Shown one piece after another: positions 55,851 through 64,000 of a DNA stretch of 64,000 bases. Under the pieces are notes generated by a model. The model saw only the letters and a program-made list of their open reading frames with translations, did not search any database and was not told the origin of the DNA. This stretch comes from Tridacna crocea. Lineage: Eukaryota > Mollusca > Bivalvia > Cardiida > Cardiidae. Within the stretch, counting starts at the first letter, position 1. Every line of letters starts with the position of its first letter. The position numbers and the translations under genes are program-made. The DNA is taken from assembly GCA_943736015.1 (NCBI GenBank), contig OX031063.1:5995001-6059000 (forward strand), in the 5' to 3' direction.

Positions 55851-56076
55851 TTAACCCATTACCACACAATCCCTATTTTTGACGACCCTGCGAAAGAAAC
55901 CTTTAGAAAACATTGTGGGAAAAGGAGAAAATGCTGGTAACCAGCATTTTTTCCTTTTCCTACGTTTTCTACCCTTCACATAACAAATTAAAAATTTTCA
56001 GTCACTTTTATTTTGTCGTCTGCAAATGTTTTCAATTTGGACAAGCCTAAAATATTGTCGTTTGGTAATGGGTTAA
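55851..56076. mobile_element. P1 MITE (CCCATTACC variant)
   Basis: TTAACCCATTACCACACAAT to TTTGGTAATGGGTTAA, 226 bp. Confidence 0.86.
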
Positions 56077-56118
56077 AACACCATCTACCTAAGCATTGCA
56101 AAAATATGGCATTGTTTG

Positions 56119-56330
56119 TTAACCCCTTGGCTGCTAAGTGCGACTCACTGACCTTTTGTGGACAATGTAGATCAGGATCAGACTGCACAGAACATGCACT
56201 CTGATCTCTGATCTACACTGTCTGATAAGAAGATATCGTTCCCCAAAACATAGCTTTGAAATAGTTAAATTTGGGTTTTTACAATTCAAAAAGAAAATTT
56301 CAGTTTTGTTATTCAGCAGGATAAGAGTAG
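56119..56330. mobile_element. P4 MITE
   Basis: It starts TTAACCCCTTGGCTGCTAAG. The hairpin arms are GTGGACAATGTAGATCAGG and GATCTACACTGTC. The right end is near TTATTCAGCAGGATAAGAG. Confidence 0.7.
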
Positions 56331-56336
56331 ATGGCT

Positions 56337-56526
56337 TTTACCCTTTCCCAAACAACAAATTTTGGACCCTTCCAAACCAAAAGAGTTTGCAGACAACAAT
56401 TTTAGATTTGGAGAAAATTGCAGAAAGTTCTCGAAAAGGGTACGAGCAATTTCTCCTTTTCCCACAGAGTTTTCAGACTTTTACTGCAGACACGTAAAAA
56501 CCAGGGCTTGTTTGGGAAAGGGTTAA
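56337..56526. mobile_element. P3 MITE with a lost hairpin arm
   Basis: ACCCTTTCCCAAAC to GTTTGGGAAAGGGTTAA, but only one arm of the central palindrome (CGAGCAATTTCTCC) remains. Confidence 0.75.
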
Positions 56527-56852
56527 TAACTGAAATTAGATTATCATGTTCCCGAGTATATTATCATCCAGTAAAAATTATATCCTGAAAGCTGAACTGA
56601 CAGTGAGTAGACATTATAATTCACTCTAGGTTGTGAAATACTTCAACTTTAGGTCCTCTAGCTGTACCAACAATCATTTTCAATCAAAGTCATTTTTTTC
56701 TTCTTCCTTTTCCATTATAGCATATTGTTCATCTTAGCACAAAAACTCTCTCCAGCAAAAGTACCTGTGTTTATATGCTCCCCATCTCTTAGCTTCTTTC
56801 ATTTTGATAATCCTGTACTACACAAACCTGAGTTTTAACAAATCTGAAACTA

Positions 56853-57003
56853 GAGCTGTCACTGAATGTGACTTAATACCCTTGCCAGCCCTTTGACAAA
56901 AACAGGCAATTATAAGTATTTTGTACATGGAAGGATGCACAGACGGACACACAGACAGACAGGCTAATTCTACCCCCAAAAACATTCATTTTGCAGGGGT
57001 ATA
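56853..57003 (+). repeat. Dispersed repeat, second copy of the GAGCTGTCACTGAATGTGAC type
   Basis: It starts CTAGAGCTGTCACTGAATGT, includes a GGACACACAGACAGACAGG stretch and ends GCAGGGGTATAAAA. It is shorter than the copy at 46506 and is lodged in the left half of a P1 MITE. Confidence 0.5.
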
Positions 57004-57104
57004 AAAAAGGCCTTTTGAAAAAATTGTGGGAATAAACAACAAGAGGGCCATGATGGCCCTGAAATCGCTCACCTGAGTTTATTGACCAAACATGCACCAT
57101 CTAG

Positions 57105-59410
57105 TTTCCCAGTGACCTAGTTTTTTATCAGACATTACCCATCATCAAACACTTTTGAGATATCAATAAGACAAACATACTGGCCAAGTTTCATGAGTAT
57201 TGGACTGAAAATGTGGCCTCTACAGTGTACAAAAGGTTTTTCTAAGATTTCATCAAGTGACCTAGTTTTGGACCCGACAAATACCCATTATCAAACTCTT
57301 TTGAGACATCACCAAAACAAACATTCTGACCAAGTCTGAAGAGTATCAGGCAGAAAATGTAGCCTCTGGAGTGTACACAAGGTTTTTCTAATATTTGACC
57401 CATTGACCTAGTTTTTGACTCCACATGACCCATTTTCAAACTCATTCAAGGTATCACCAGGACAAATATTATGAACAAGTTTTAGGAGTATCAGACTGAA
57501 AATGTGTCCTCCAGAGCATACAAAAGGTGTTTATAACATTTGACCTATTGACCCAGTTTTTGACCCAACATGACCCATATTCAAACTCATCCAAGATATT
57601 ATAAAGGCAAACATTCTGACTAATTTTCAAGAGTGTTGGACTGAAAATGTGGCATCCAGAGCATATACAAGGTTTTTCTAAGATTTGACCTGGTGACCTA
57701 GTTTTTAACCCCCAATGACCCATTTTCAAACCTGTCTGAGATATCATCAAGACAAACATTCTGACCAACTTACAAGAGTTTCGGACTGAAAATGTGGCCT
57801 CTAGAGCCTACAACAGGTTTTTCTAACATTTGACCTAGTGACCTAGTTTTTGACCCCACATGACCCATTTTCGTTCTTGTCCGAGATATCATCCAGGCAA
57901 ACATCCTGACCAACTTTCATGAGTATCCAACTAAAAATATGGCCTCTAGAGCGTACAAAAGGTTTTTCTAAGATTTGACCTAGTGACCTAGTTTTTGACC
58001 CCACGTGACCCATTTTCAAACTCGTCCGAGATATCATCCAGACAAACATCCTGACCAACTTTCATGAGTATCCAACTGAAAATGTGGCCTCTAGAGCGTA
58101 CAAAAGGTTTTTCTAAGATTTGACCTGGTGACCTAGTTTTTGACCCCACGTGACCCATTTTCAAACTCGTTCGAGATATCATCCAGACAAACATCCTGAC
58201 CAACTTTCATGAGTATCCAACTGAAAATGTGGCCTCTAGAGCGTACAAAAGGTTTTTCTAAGATTTGACCTGGTGACCTAGTTTTTGACCCCACGTGACC
58301 CATTTTCGAACTCGTCCGAGATATCATCCAGACAAACATCCTGACAAACTTTCATGAGTATCCGACTGAAAATGTGGCCTCTAGAGCGTACAAAAGGTTT
58401 TTCTAAGATTTGACCTGGTGACCTAGTTTTTGACCCCACGTGACCCACTTTCAAACTCGTCCGAGATATCATCGAGACAAACATCCTGACCAACTTTCAT
58501 GAGTATCCGACTGAAAATGTGGCCTCTAGAGCGTACAAAAGGTTTTTCTAAGATTTGACCTGGTGACCTAGTTTTTGACCCCACGTGACCCACTTTCAAA
58601 CTCGTCCGAGATATCATCGAGACTAACATCCTGACCAACTTTCATGAGTATCCGACTGAAAATGTGGCCTCTAGAGCGTAAAAAAGGTTTTTCTAAGATT
58701 TGACCTAGTGACCTAGTTTTTGACCCCACGTGACCCACTTTCAAACTCGTCCGAGTTATCATTAAGACAAACATCCTGACCAATTTTCATGAGTATCCGA
58801 CTGAAAATGCGGCCTCTAGAGCGTACACAAGGTTTTTCTAAGATTTGACCTGGTGACCTAGTTTTTGACCCCACGTGACCCACTTTCAAACTCGTCCGAG
58901 ATATCATCGAGACAAACATCCTGACCAACTTTCATGAGTATCCGACTGAAAATGCGGCCTCTAGAGCGTACACAAGGTTTTTCTAAGATTTGACCTGATG
59001 ACCTAGTTTTTGACCCCACGTGACCCATTTTCGAACTCGTCCGAGATATCATCGAGACAAACATCCTGACCAACTTTCATGAGTATCCGACTCAAAATGC
59101 GGCCTCTAGAGCGTACACAAGGTTTTTCTAAGATTTGACCTAGTGACCTAGTTTTTGACCCCACATGACCCATTTTCGAACTCGTCCGAGATATCATCGA
59201 GACAAACATCCTGACCAACTTTCATGAGTATCCGACTCAAAATGCGGCCTCTAGAGCGTACACAAGGTTTTTCTAAGATTTGACCTAGTGACCTAGTTTT
59301 TGACCCCACATGACCCATTTTCGAACTCGTCCGAGATTTCATCGAGACAAACATCCTGACCAACTTTCATGAGTATCCGACCAAAACTGTGGCCTGTAGA
59401 GCGTACACAA
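57105..59410 (+). repeat. Sixteen ~145-bp tandem units
   Basis: The marker GTGACCTAGTTTTTGACC recurs every 145-146 bp from 57110 to 59288. The first five units differ widely from one another. The last ten are almost identical. Because 145 is not a multiple of three, each unit shifts frame, so the overlapping 71-codon minus-strand reading frames with near-identical peptides are by-products and not genes. Confidence 0.93.
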
Positions 59411-59411
59411 G

Positions 59412-59490
59412 GTAAAAAGTTGACGACGGACGACGCACGACGCACGACGCACGACGCACGACGGACGACGGACGACGGACGACGGACACA
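59412..59490. repeat. GACGACGCAC/GACGGACGAC microsatellite
   Basis: Simple repeat built from CGACGCA and CGACGGA blocks between the 145-bp array and the 3' hairpin of the Helitron-like element. It is a usual neighbour of tandem cores in such elements. Confidence 0.85.
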
Positions 59491-59540
59491 GCACGATCAC
59501 AATAGCTCACCATGAGCACTTCGTGCTCAGGTGAGCTAAA

Positions 59541-59827
59541 AATGCTGGTAATTAGCATTTTCTCATTTTTCCACCATTTTATAGCAAACAAATTCTATCA
59601 TATCAGCAATATTTAGATTGTCATCTGCAAATGCTTTGAATTTGGACCAGTCAACATTTTTCTTGTTTGGAAAACAGATAAGACATGTTGGTTAGCATAT
59701 CCGACTCATAACCTGGTGGTTACAACTCCCAAAACAATCTTGAATTTTTAAGGCCAATTTGATTTGTCATCTGCAAATGTTTCGAATTTGGACTTGACAA
59801 AAATTTTGTTATTTGGTCATGATTAAA
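59541..59827. mobile_element. P1 right halves on either side of a junction
   Basis: 59541-59680 continues the copy split by the Helitron-like element (ATGCTGGTAATTAGCATTTT). 59714-59827 is another right half (CATCTGCAAATGTTTCGAAT). Confidence 0.65.
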
Positions 59828-60475
59828 ACAAGAGGGCCATGAAGGCCCTGTATCGCTCCACTGGTTAATACCGTAATTCCCCCAAGTATTCGGACGGGAA
59901 AAAATAATTATTTTTTTTGGTGTCCGAAAACTTATTAAATTATTTGTGTGACTGTCCGAAAATTTCGGGAAATCTCTTTCCAACAACAACAACATAACCT
60001 TTAATAGACGTCATATGTACAACATACAGTAAGGCATATATTTCCCGAAAAGAACTGACATGAGATCGATCTTTATGGATTAATAAAACTTACTTGTATA
60101 AAGAGTTCACACAATTACGTATTCGAATGCAAATAGCTACTTCGCTAAATAATCCTAAATTATGGTCGTGATAAGGGTTATTCTTGACCTGACTAAACCT
60201 GGTTACGTCACCCATACACCTGCTTGTCTCCATGCCAACATGTCTGGGTACAGGTCGTTACAACTAGCCATCCCGTTATGCATTAAAAGTGTATCTTATA
60301 GCGTTTATCAATAAAATTTACATCTTTAATGTGTCACGGGTATTGGACTAAATATATACAGCCTGTGTAACACAAATTAGCACCTGCATTCAGTTTACCG
60401 CGATCAATCAGATACCAAACAAAGGATTTAAGCTTAAAACATAGATCGATTTACTCTTCTCAGGTACTTGCTAAT

Positions 60476-60690
60476 TAACTCTTTACCACACAATCACGAC
60501 TTTAAACGACACTAGGGTAAAACCTTTTGAAGACGTTGTTGGAAAAGGAGAAAACGCTGGAATTAATTATTTTTTCCCCTTCCCCCACTGTTTTCTTCGT
60601 TATCCAATCAAAAATCATTTTAGCAAAATGTAATTATCGGCTGTGAATCCTTCGAATTTTATCTAGTCCAATAACATTTTCGTTTGGTAA
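60476..60690. mobile_element. P1 MITE inside the TA-flanked element
   Basis: TTAACTCTTTACCACACAAT, GTTGTTGGAAAAGGAGAAA and TTTGGTAAAGTTTACC. The hairpin is decayed. Confidence 0.7.
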
Positions 60691-60761
60691 AGTTTACCAC
60701 ATCCCAAACAAGCCTTTGTCGTATGCAAACTCTTTCAGTTTGGAAGAGTCTTTAATTTGTT

Positions 60762-60970
60762 GTCTGGGAAAGAGTATTGCAGACCTTCGTCGATCTTCTG
60801 AACCATTTTAATTCGTTGTTTGGGAAAGAGTATAGCGGGTCTTCGTCAACTTCTAAACCATTTTAATTTGTTGTTTGGGAAAGAGTGTAGAAGGTCTTCG
60901 TCAACTTTAAAATCATTTTAATTTGTTGTTTGGTAGAGTACTGCGGGTCTTCTAAACCATCATAATTTCG
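60762..60970. repeat. ~55-bp tandem repeat, about 3.8 units
   Basis: Units start at 60762, 60818, 60873 and 60928 with GTTTGGGAAAGAG, then TCTTCGTCAACTTC and CCATTTTAATTTGTT. The unit carries the terminal sequence of P3-type MITEs (TTTGGGAAAGRG), so it probably arose by amplification of a MITE end. Confidence 0.85.
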
Positions 60971-62823
60971 TGTCCGAAAATTTAGGGACAATTATTTTAC
61001 CAAGTGTCCGAACTTAGGGACAAAAAATAAATTATTTCAGAAAATAATTAATGATGTCCGAAAATTTAGGGTGTCCGAATACTTAGGGGAATTACGGTAA
61101 CTAATAACACTACAAGCCAAACATTACAATATTTGGCCAATGAGTTTCAAACTTGAAGACATACAAAGTTTTTTTCTATAAAATCCTACGAGAAAGTTAT
61201 GACCCTCAGGCAAAGCCGATTTCGACTGCAAAGCTACAATTACATACTTAAATCCTGGTGGAGATCCACAAGATAAAGCCACATACCAAATAATTCAGGT
61301 CTAGAATTTGTGGTTATAAAAAAGATTTTTGAAGTTTTCTCAATAAAAGGCCCTGTAAAACATAAAACCCATGAGACAGGGCTGAATCTAGTAGCCCTAG
61401 TCTTTATTATGGTTAGTAACAAGATGACTTAGTATGTTTTCACCACAAAAGCCCATGTAAAACTTGTGACCCCTGGTGTGGAGACAAACGTGATCCCAAG
61501 GCTATAATTTAAGCCTCCTGGTAGAGGCCCACTAGATAAAGCCACATGCAAAATTTGGTAGCCCTAGGCCTTATGGCTAGGTACAAGTAGATTTTTAAAA
61601 CCAATGTAAAACTTGTGACCCCAGGATGGGGCCAAATATAATCTCAGAGCTATAATTTGGGCACATGTGGTAGACAACCACTTGATAAAAGCTAGATGCA
61701 AAATTGAGTAGGCCTAGGCCTTATGGCTTCGTACGAGAAGATTTTTAAAGTTTTCCCTATATAAGCCCATATAAAAATTGTGACCCACGGAGCCAGGCCA
61801 TATTTGACCCCTGGACTATCACTTAGGCACTCTTGGTAGACAAACCATTTGATAAAGATACATGCCAAATTTGGTAGCCCTACACCCTATGGCTAGGTAC
61901 AAGCAGGATTTTTGAATTTTCCCTATATAAGCCCATAATTATAAAACTTGTGACCTCCAGGGCAGGGCCAATTTTGAACCCAGGGCTATAATTGGAAGGA
62001 ACTTGGTAGAGGTCCACTAGATAAAGCTACTTCCAAAACTTAGAAGCCCTAGGCCTTACGGTTTCAGAGAAGAAGATTTTCAAGGTTATCAATATTTTTC
62101 AGTTTTGTTGCCATGGCAACCAGAGTTTTTACAGGAATAAAATTCTTTCAAGGAATTCTGAAGAGGACGCATGGCAGGATTCTTTCCGTGAAGTTTCATC
62201 AAAATTAGATGGGTAGTTTCTGAGAAGATGTTTAGAATAAAAATTAACGCACGCATGGGCGGACGGACGCACGACGGACAACAGACCATGACATAAGCCC
62301 ACTGGCCTTTGGCCAGTGGAGCTAAAAATCAGGTTAAAGATGTGGAAGTTTGTCAAAAATACAAAAGCTTTCACTGGAGATAGTTAAGTGTCATGTCGAA
62401 AGAAAAAGTGGGGTTAATATCTTTTGAAGGTTTATTCTGGCAACAAATGCTGGTGATCTTTTCATAGTTGTTTCTTATCTTGCAGCAGACAACAACTGTT
62501 ATTGCTGTAAACAAAGGACCTACAAATCAAAGTACCTCTCTCTATCTAGAGCTGGAGAATAGTGCTGTATTTTTGGCAAGGTTTTTGGTAACACTGGACA
62601 TGATGTTTACTGTGTACAACCATCAAAAGCTGCAATTCTCTAGCACAGGAATTACTGCTACTTTAGCAAAATAAATGAAATAAATTATATCACAAAGAGA
62701 ACAGATATACTATACATCTGCTGTAGTAAGTACCTAATATAAATGAAATGAACAAATCTAATGAAAATATAATTACATTGAAAAGAATATGGCTTGACTT
62801 TATCTATCTACTAGTACATCATT

Positions 62824-63018
62824 TGGCTTGCAACATGCAAAAAGAGGCATTCACACATTTGCGTGAAGTGACATCTCCGATCAGCTTGTGAAGTCCAAGC
62901 AGGCTTTTCCATCTTTATGCAATTCTCTCTTTTGGGTAAGTCTATTGTAGCATAAAATCTAATGTATTCATACTATACATATGTAAGTGCCAAAATGCCC
63001 CATTTCACATATTGCTAG
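62824..63018. mobile_element. Decayed copy of the 260-bp MITE
   Basis: GGCTTGCAACATGC, TTGCGTGAAGTGACATCTCC and CAAAATGCCCCATTTC are recognisable. The inner hairpins have decayed. Confidence 0.5.
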
Positions 63019-63182
63019 CCATTTCAGATTGCAACACATGCATTTATGATGTGAAAATTTATGTGCCTGTTTGTAGTTAAATCATATTTTCAACACAAGG
63101 AAACAATCTTATTTTTATTTCTATTAGTTGATAAAAAGTTGATAAAATATTGTATATAAAAACCATGGTCCAGTGTAACCGG

Positions 63183-63640
63183 GGGCAGTATTCACCAATC
63201 ATCTAAAGCTCTTTGTTTCTTTTTATGTGTCAAGCATTCAGATTGGCTGACAAAAAGTATGGGAATAGTCTTTTCCATCTGCATCAGCCAATCAAAAGGC
63301 TCAACACCTCAGTTTGACGTATCAGAATTACAATTACCTATAAAATTTCTAGGAAAAAAATGCTCCTCAAGGAATTTTCTCTGTGGATCAGATAGCATAT
63401 AAACAAGTTATTTCACTGATTGTCTCCAAAACCATCTCTATTCCAGAAAACTTTGCAAAATAAAAGACAGTCAAAATAATTTCAAACTTTATTAATTAAT
63501 GAGACTTGGCAGAGAGGACAAATTGCTCATCATGAGCATTCTTTTGTCATTAAATTTTCAAATTGGTTCAGATGCGAGACATGATAAATCTTCTGCAAGA
63601 GATCTTGAGGCAAAATACATTTTTCTAGTGAATACTGCCC
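63183..63640. mobile_element. Possible 458-bp element with 13-bp TIR
   Basis: GGGCAGTATTCAC (63183-63195) and its exact complement GTGAATACTGCCC (63628-63640). No target duplication is evident. The right end overlaps the last codons of the open frame that runs to 63625. A GATTGGCTGA/TCAGCCAATC inverted repeat is inside. Confidence 0.4.
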
Positions 63641-63825
63641 TGACTTAGAAACAAGACACAGAAGACCGACGGGCACATTTCTTTTACAACAGGACTATAA
63701 CCTGTGATGGTGCATATTTCTCCAAATCTCATAACAGACAGTCCAACTGAAGTAACGGCTGACAAGATAGACAGTTGTCCATCTTCTGGCACAGGCAACT
63801 GTACTACAGTAGGGGAAGGAGTTAC

Positions 63826-64000
63826 CTGAGGGGTACTGGACCCTGACAAGGGAACATAAATACGGTTTCGACCCCCAGGGGATGTTTTCGGTGATGGATT
63901 AAAGAAATTTTCAAACTGCTCATGGTGGAAACGTGGAGACTTTTCATCAATATGACCAGACAGTGACTGTCTTTTTGGTCTTCTGATTTTAGGGGATGGA
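63826..64000 (-). CDS. Partial exon, Ser/Pro-rich; possible ADCY9 C1b linker
   Basis: The minus strand is open from the window edge and reads PSPKIRRPKRQSLSGHIDEK, then a segment with FHHEQFENFFNP, then GGRNRIYVPLSGSSTPQ. It then meets a consensus donor, CAG|GTAACT. The frame stays open past that donor to a TAG at 63625. A second donor, ACAG|GTTATAG (exon end 63702), leaves phase 1, which is the phase required by the ADCY9 terminal-exon acceptor at 50983. Because the ADCY9 exon starts inside the C1b linker and no other coding stretch appears between them, this is a candidate upstream linker exon of that gene. A different minus-strand gene ending at 63625 is also possible; a TTTATT (minus AATAAA) sits at 63488-63493. 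I recognise no domain. Confidence 0.45.

Larger units (their letters stand above)
57036..59540 (+). mobile_element. Helitron/Helentron-like element with 145-bp tandem core
   Basis: The 5' end is AAGAGGGCCATGATGGCCCT, followed by GCTCACCTGAG. The 3' end is a GAGCAC-TTC-GTGCTC hairpin, then CTCAGGTGAGC and CTAA. GCTCACCTGAG and CTCAGGTGAGC are exact inverted complements, that is, subterminal inverted repeats. There are no target duplications or transposase. A hairpin followed by CTRR is the Helitron 3' signature, and subterminal repeats plus a tandem core are typical of non-autonomous Helentrons and oyster pearl-type elements. It has split a P1 MITE: halves lie at 56815-57035 and from 59541. 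Confidence 0.7.
59871..61097. mobile_element. 1.23-kb TA-flanked element with TIR CCGTAATTCCCC (mariner-like)
   Basis: The ends are inverted repeats of about 25 bp (CCGTAATTCCCC then AAGTATTCGGAC, one mismatch plus one base of slippage), bracketed by TA on both sides. Comparison with the uninterrupted Helitron-like copy at 10115 shows the insertion in GGTTAATA. TGTCCGAAAATTT motifs repeat inside each end. No transposase is visible. A decayed P1 MITE (60476-60690) and a 55-bp tandem array lie inside. Confidence 0.75.
59827..62326 (+). mobile_element. Helitron-like element, interrupted by a TA-flanked transposon
   Basis: It starts ACAAGAGGGCCATGAAGGCC followed by GCTCCACTGG, and ends with the hairpin CCACTGGCC-TTT-GGCCAGTGG, then AGCTAAAA. 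The subterminal pair GCTCCACTGG/CCAGTGGAGC is exact. The interior from 61100 has 4-5 loose ~155-170-bp units (AAACTTGTGACC, AAATTTGGTAGCCCTAGGCC) and a GTTGCCATGGCAACCAGAG motif near the 3' end. A 1227-bp element is inserted at 59871. Confidence 0.7.

Noticed and set aside
57242..59363. Series of near-identical 71-residue reading frames on the minus strand
   Set aside because: They arise from a 145-bp tandem repeat. The period is not a multiple of three, so successive units are in different frames. There are no coding features.
62468..62674. Plus-strand 68-residue frame (VIAVNKGPTNQSTSLYLELE)
   Set aside because: No domain, no splice context and no neighbouring exon. It lies between repeats.
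1..64000. CRISPR arrays, operons, bacterial ribosome-binding sites
   Set aside because: The window is animal nuclear DNA with spliced genes. The regular repeats are transposon cores and minisatellites without spacers.

Overview
This is a eukaryotic nuclear window, AT-rich and intron-dense. It carries parts of two animal genes, both on the minus strand, inside a very large amount of non-autonomous transposable-element DNA. Both genes are animal signalling and transcription genes. The repeats look molluscan: Helitron-like elements that open with a GGGCCATGATGGCCC palindrome and end in GAGCTAAAA, a tRNA-headed SINE with a Nin-like core, and a ~250-bp element with GGATTAGC/GGCTAATCC modules. I therefore infer a bivalve, possibly a heterodont such as Dreissena. 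The species is a guess.

Gene 1 (333-21310, minus) is the 5' half of the CREB-binding protein gene (CBP/p300, CREBBP/nejire family). Six coding exons can be defined to the base with matching splice phases. They hold the start codon and N-terminal basic stretch, the LSQLL nuclear-receptor box, and the complete TAZ1 zinc domain split over two exons. The last exon seen ends with the AYAALGLPY motif. KIX, bromodomain, HAT and TAZ2 must lie beyond base 1.

Gene 2 (49263 to about 50983, minus, with further exons at higher coordinates) is the terminal exon of an ADCY9-type adenylyl cyclase. It encodes the end of the C1b linker, the second six-helix membrane block and the complete C2 catalytic half. 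A coding stretch at the right edge (63826-64000, minus) may be an upstream linker exon of the same gene. ADCY9 makes cAMP, cAMP activates CREB through PKA, and CBP is the CREB coactivator. The same head-to-tail order and orientation occurs at human 16p13.3, so this looks like ancient microsynteny.

The rest is mobile DNA. About 60 copies belong to a superfamily of ~225-bp TTAA-flanked MITEs with TTAACCCTTT ends and a central perfect hairpin (P1-P4). They are often nested in one another and in other elements, and several empty sites prove TTAA targeting. Other families: 547-bp and 379-bp TTAA elements; a pogo/Tigger-like element; a TA-flanked mariner-like element; a 933-bp element with 8-bp target duplication and tandemly repeated terminal repeats; MULE-like MITEs with 9-bp duplications; two very large foldbacks (27.9-28.7 kb and 32.4-34.6 kb); and eight Helitron/Helentron-like copies, one carrying sixteen ~145-bp tandem units.

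The most unusual object is an intact miniature LTR retrotransposon (TRIM) at 53082-53609. Its two identical 206-bp LTRs contain a tRNA-like Pol III promoter and are followed by an exact tRNA-Pro primer-binding site. A solo LTR of the same family lies at 36626-37553. The long gene-free interval between the genes (21.3-49.2 kb) shows no convincing third gene.
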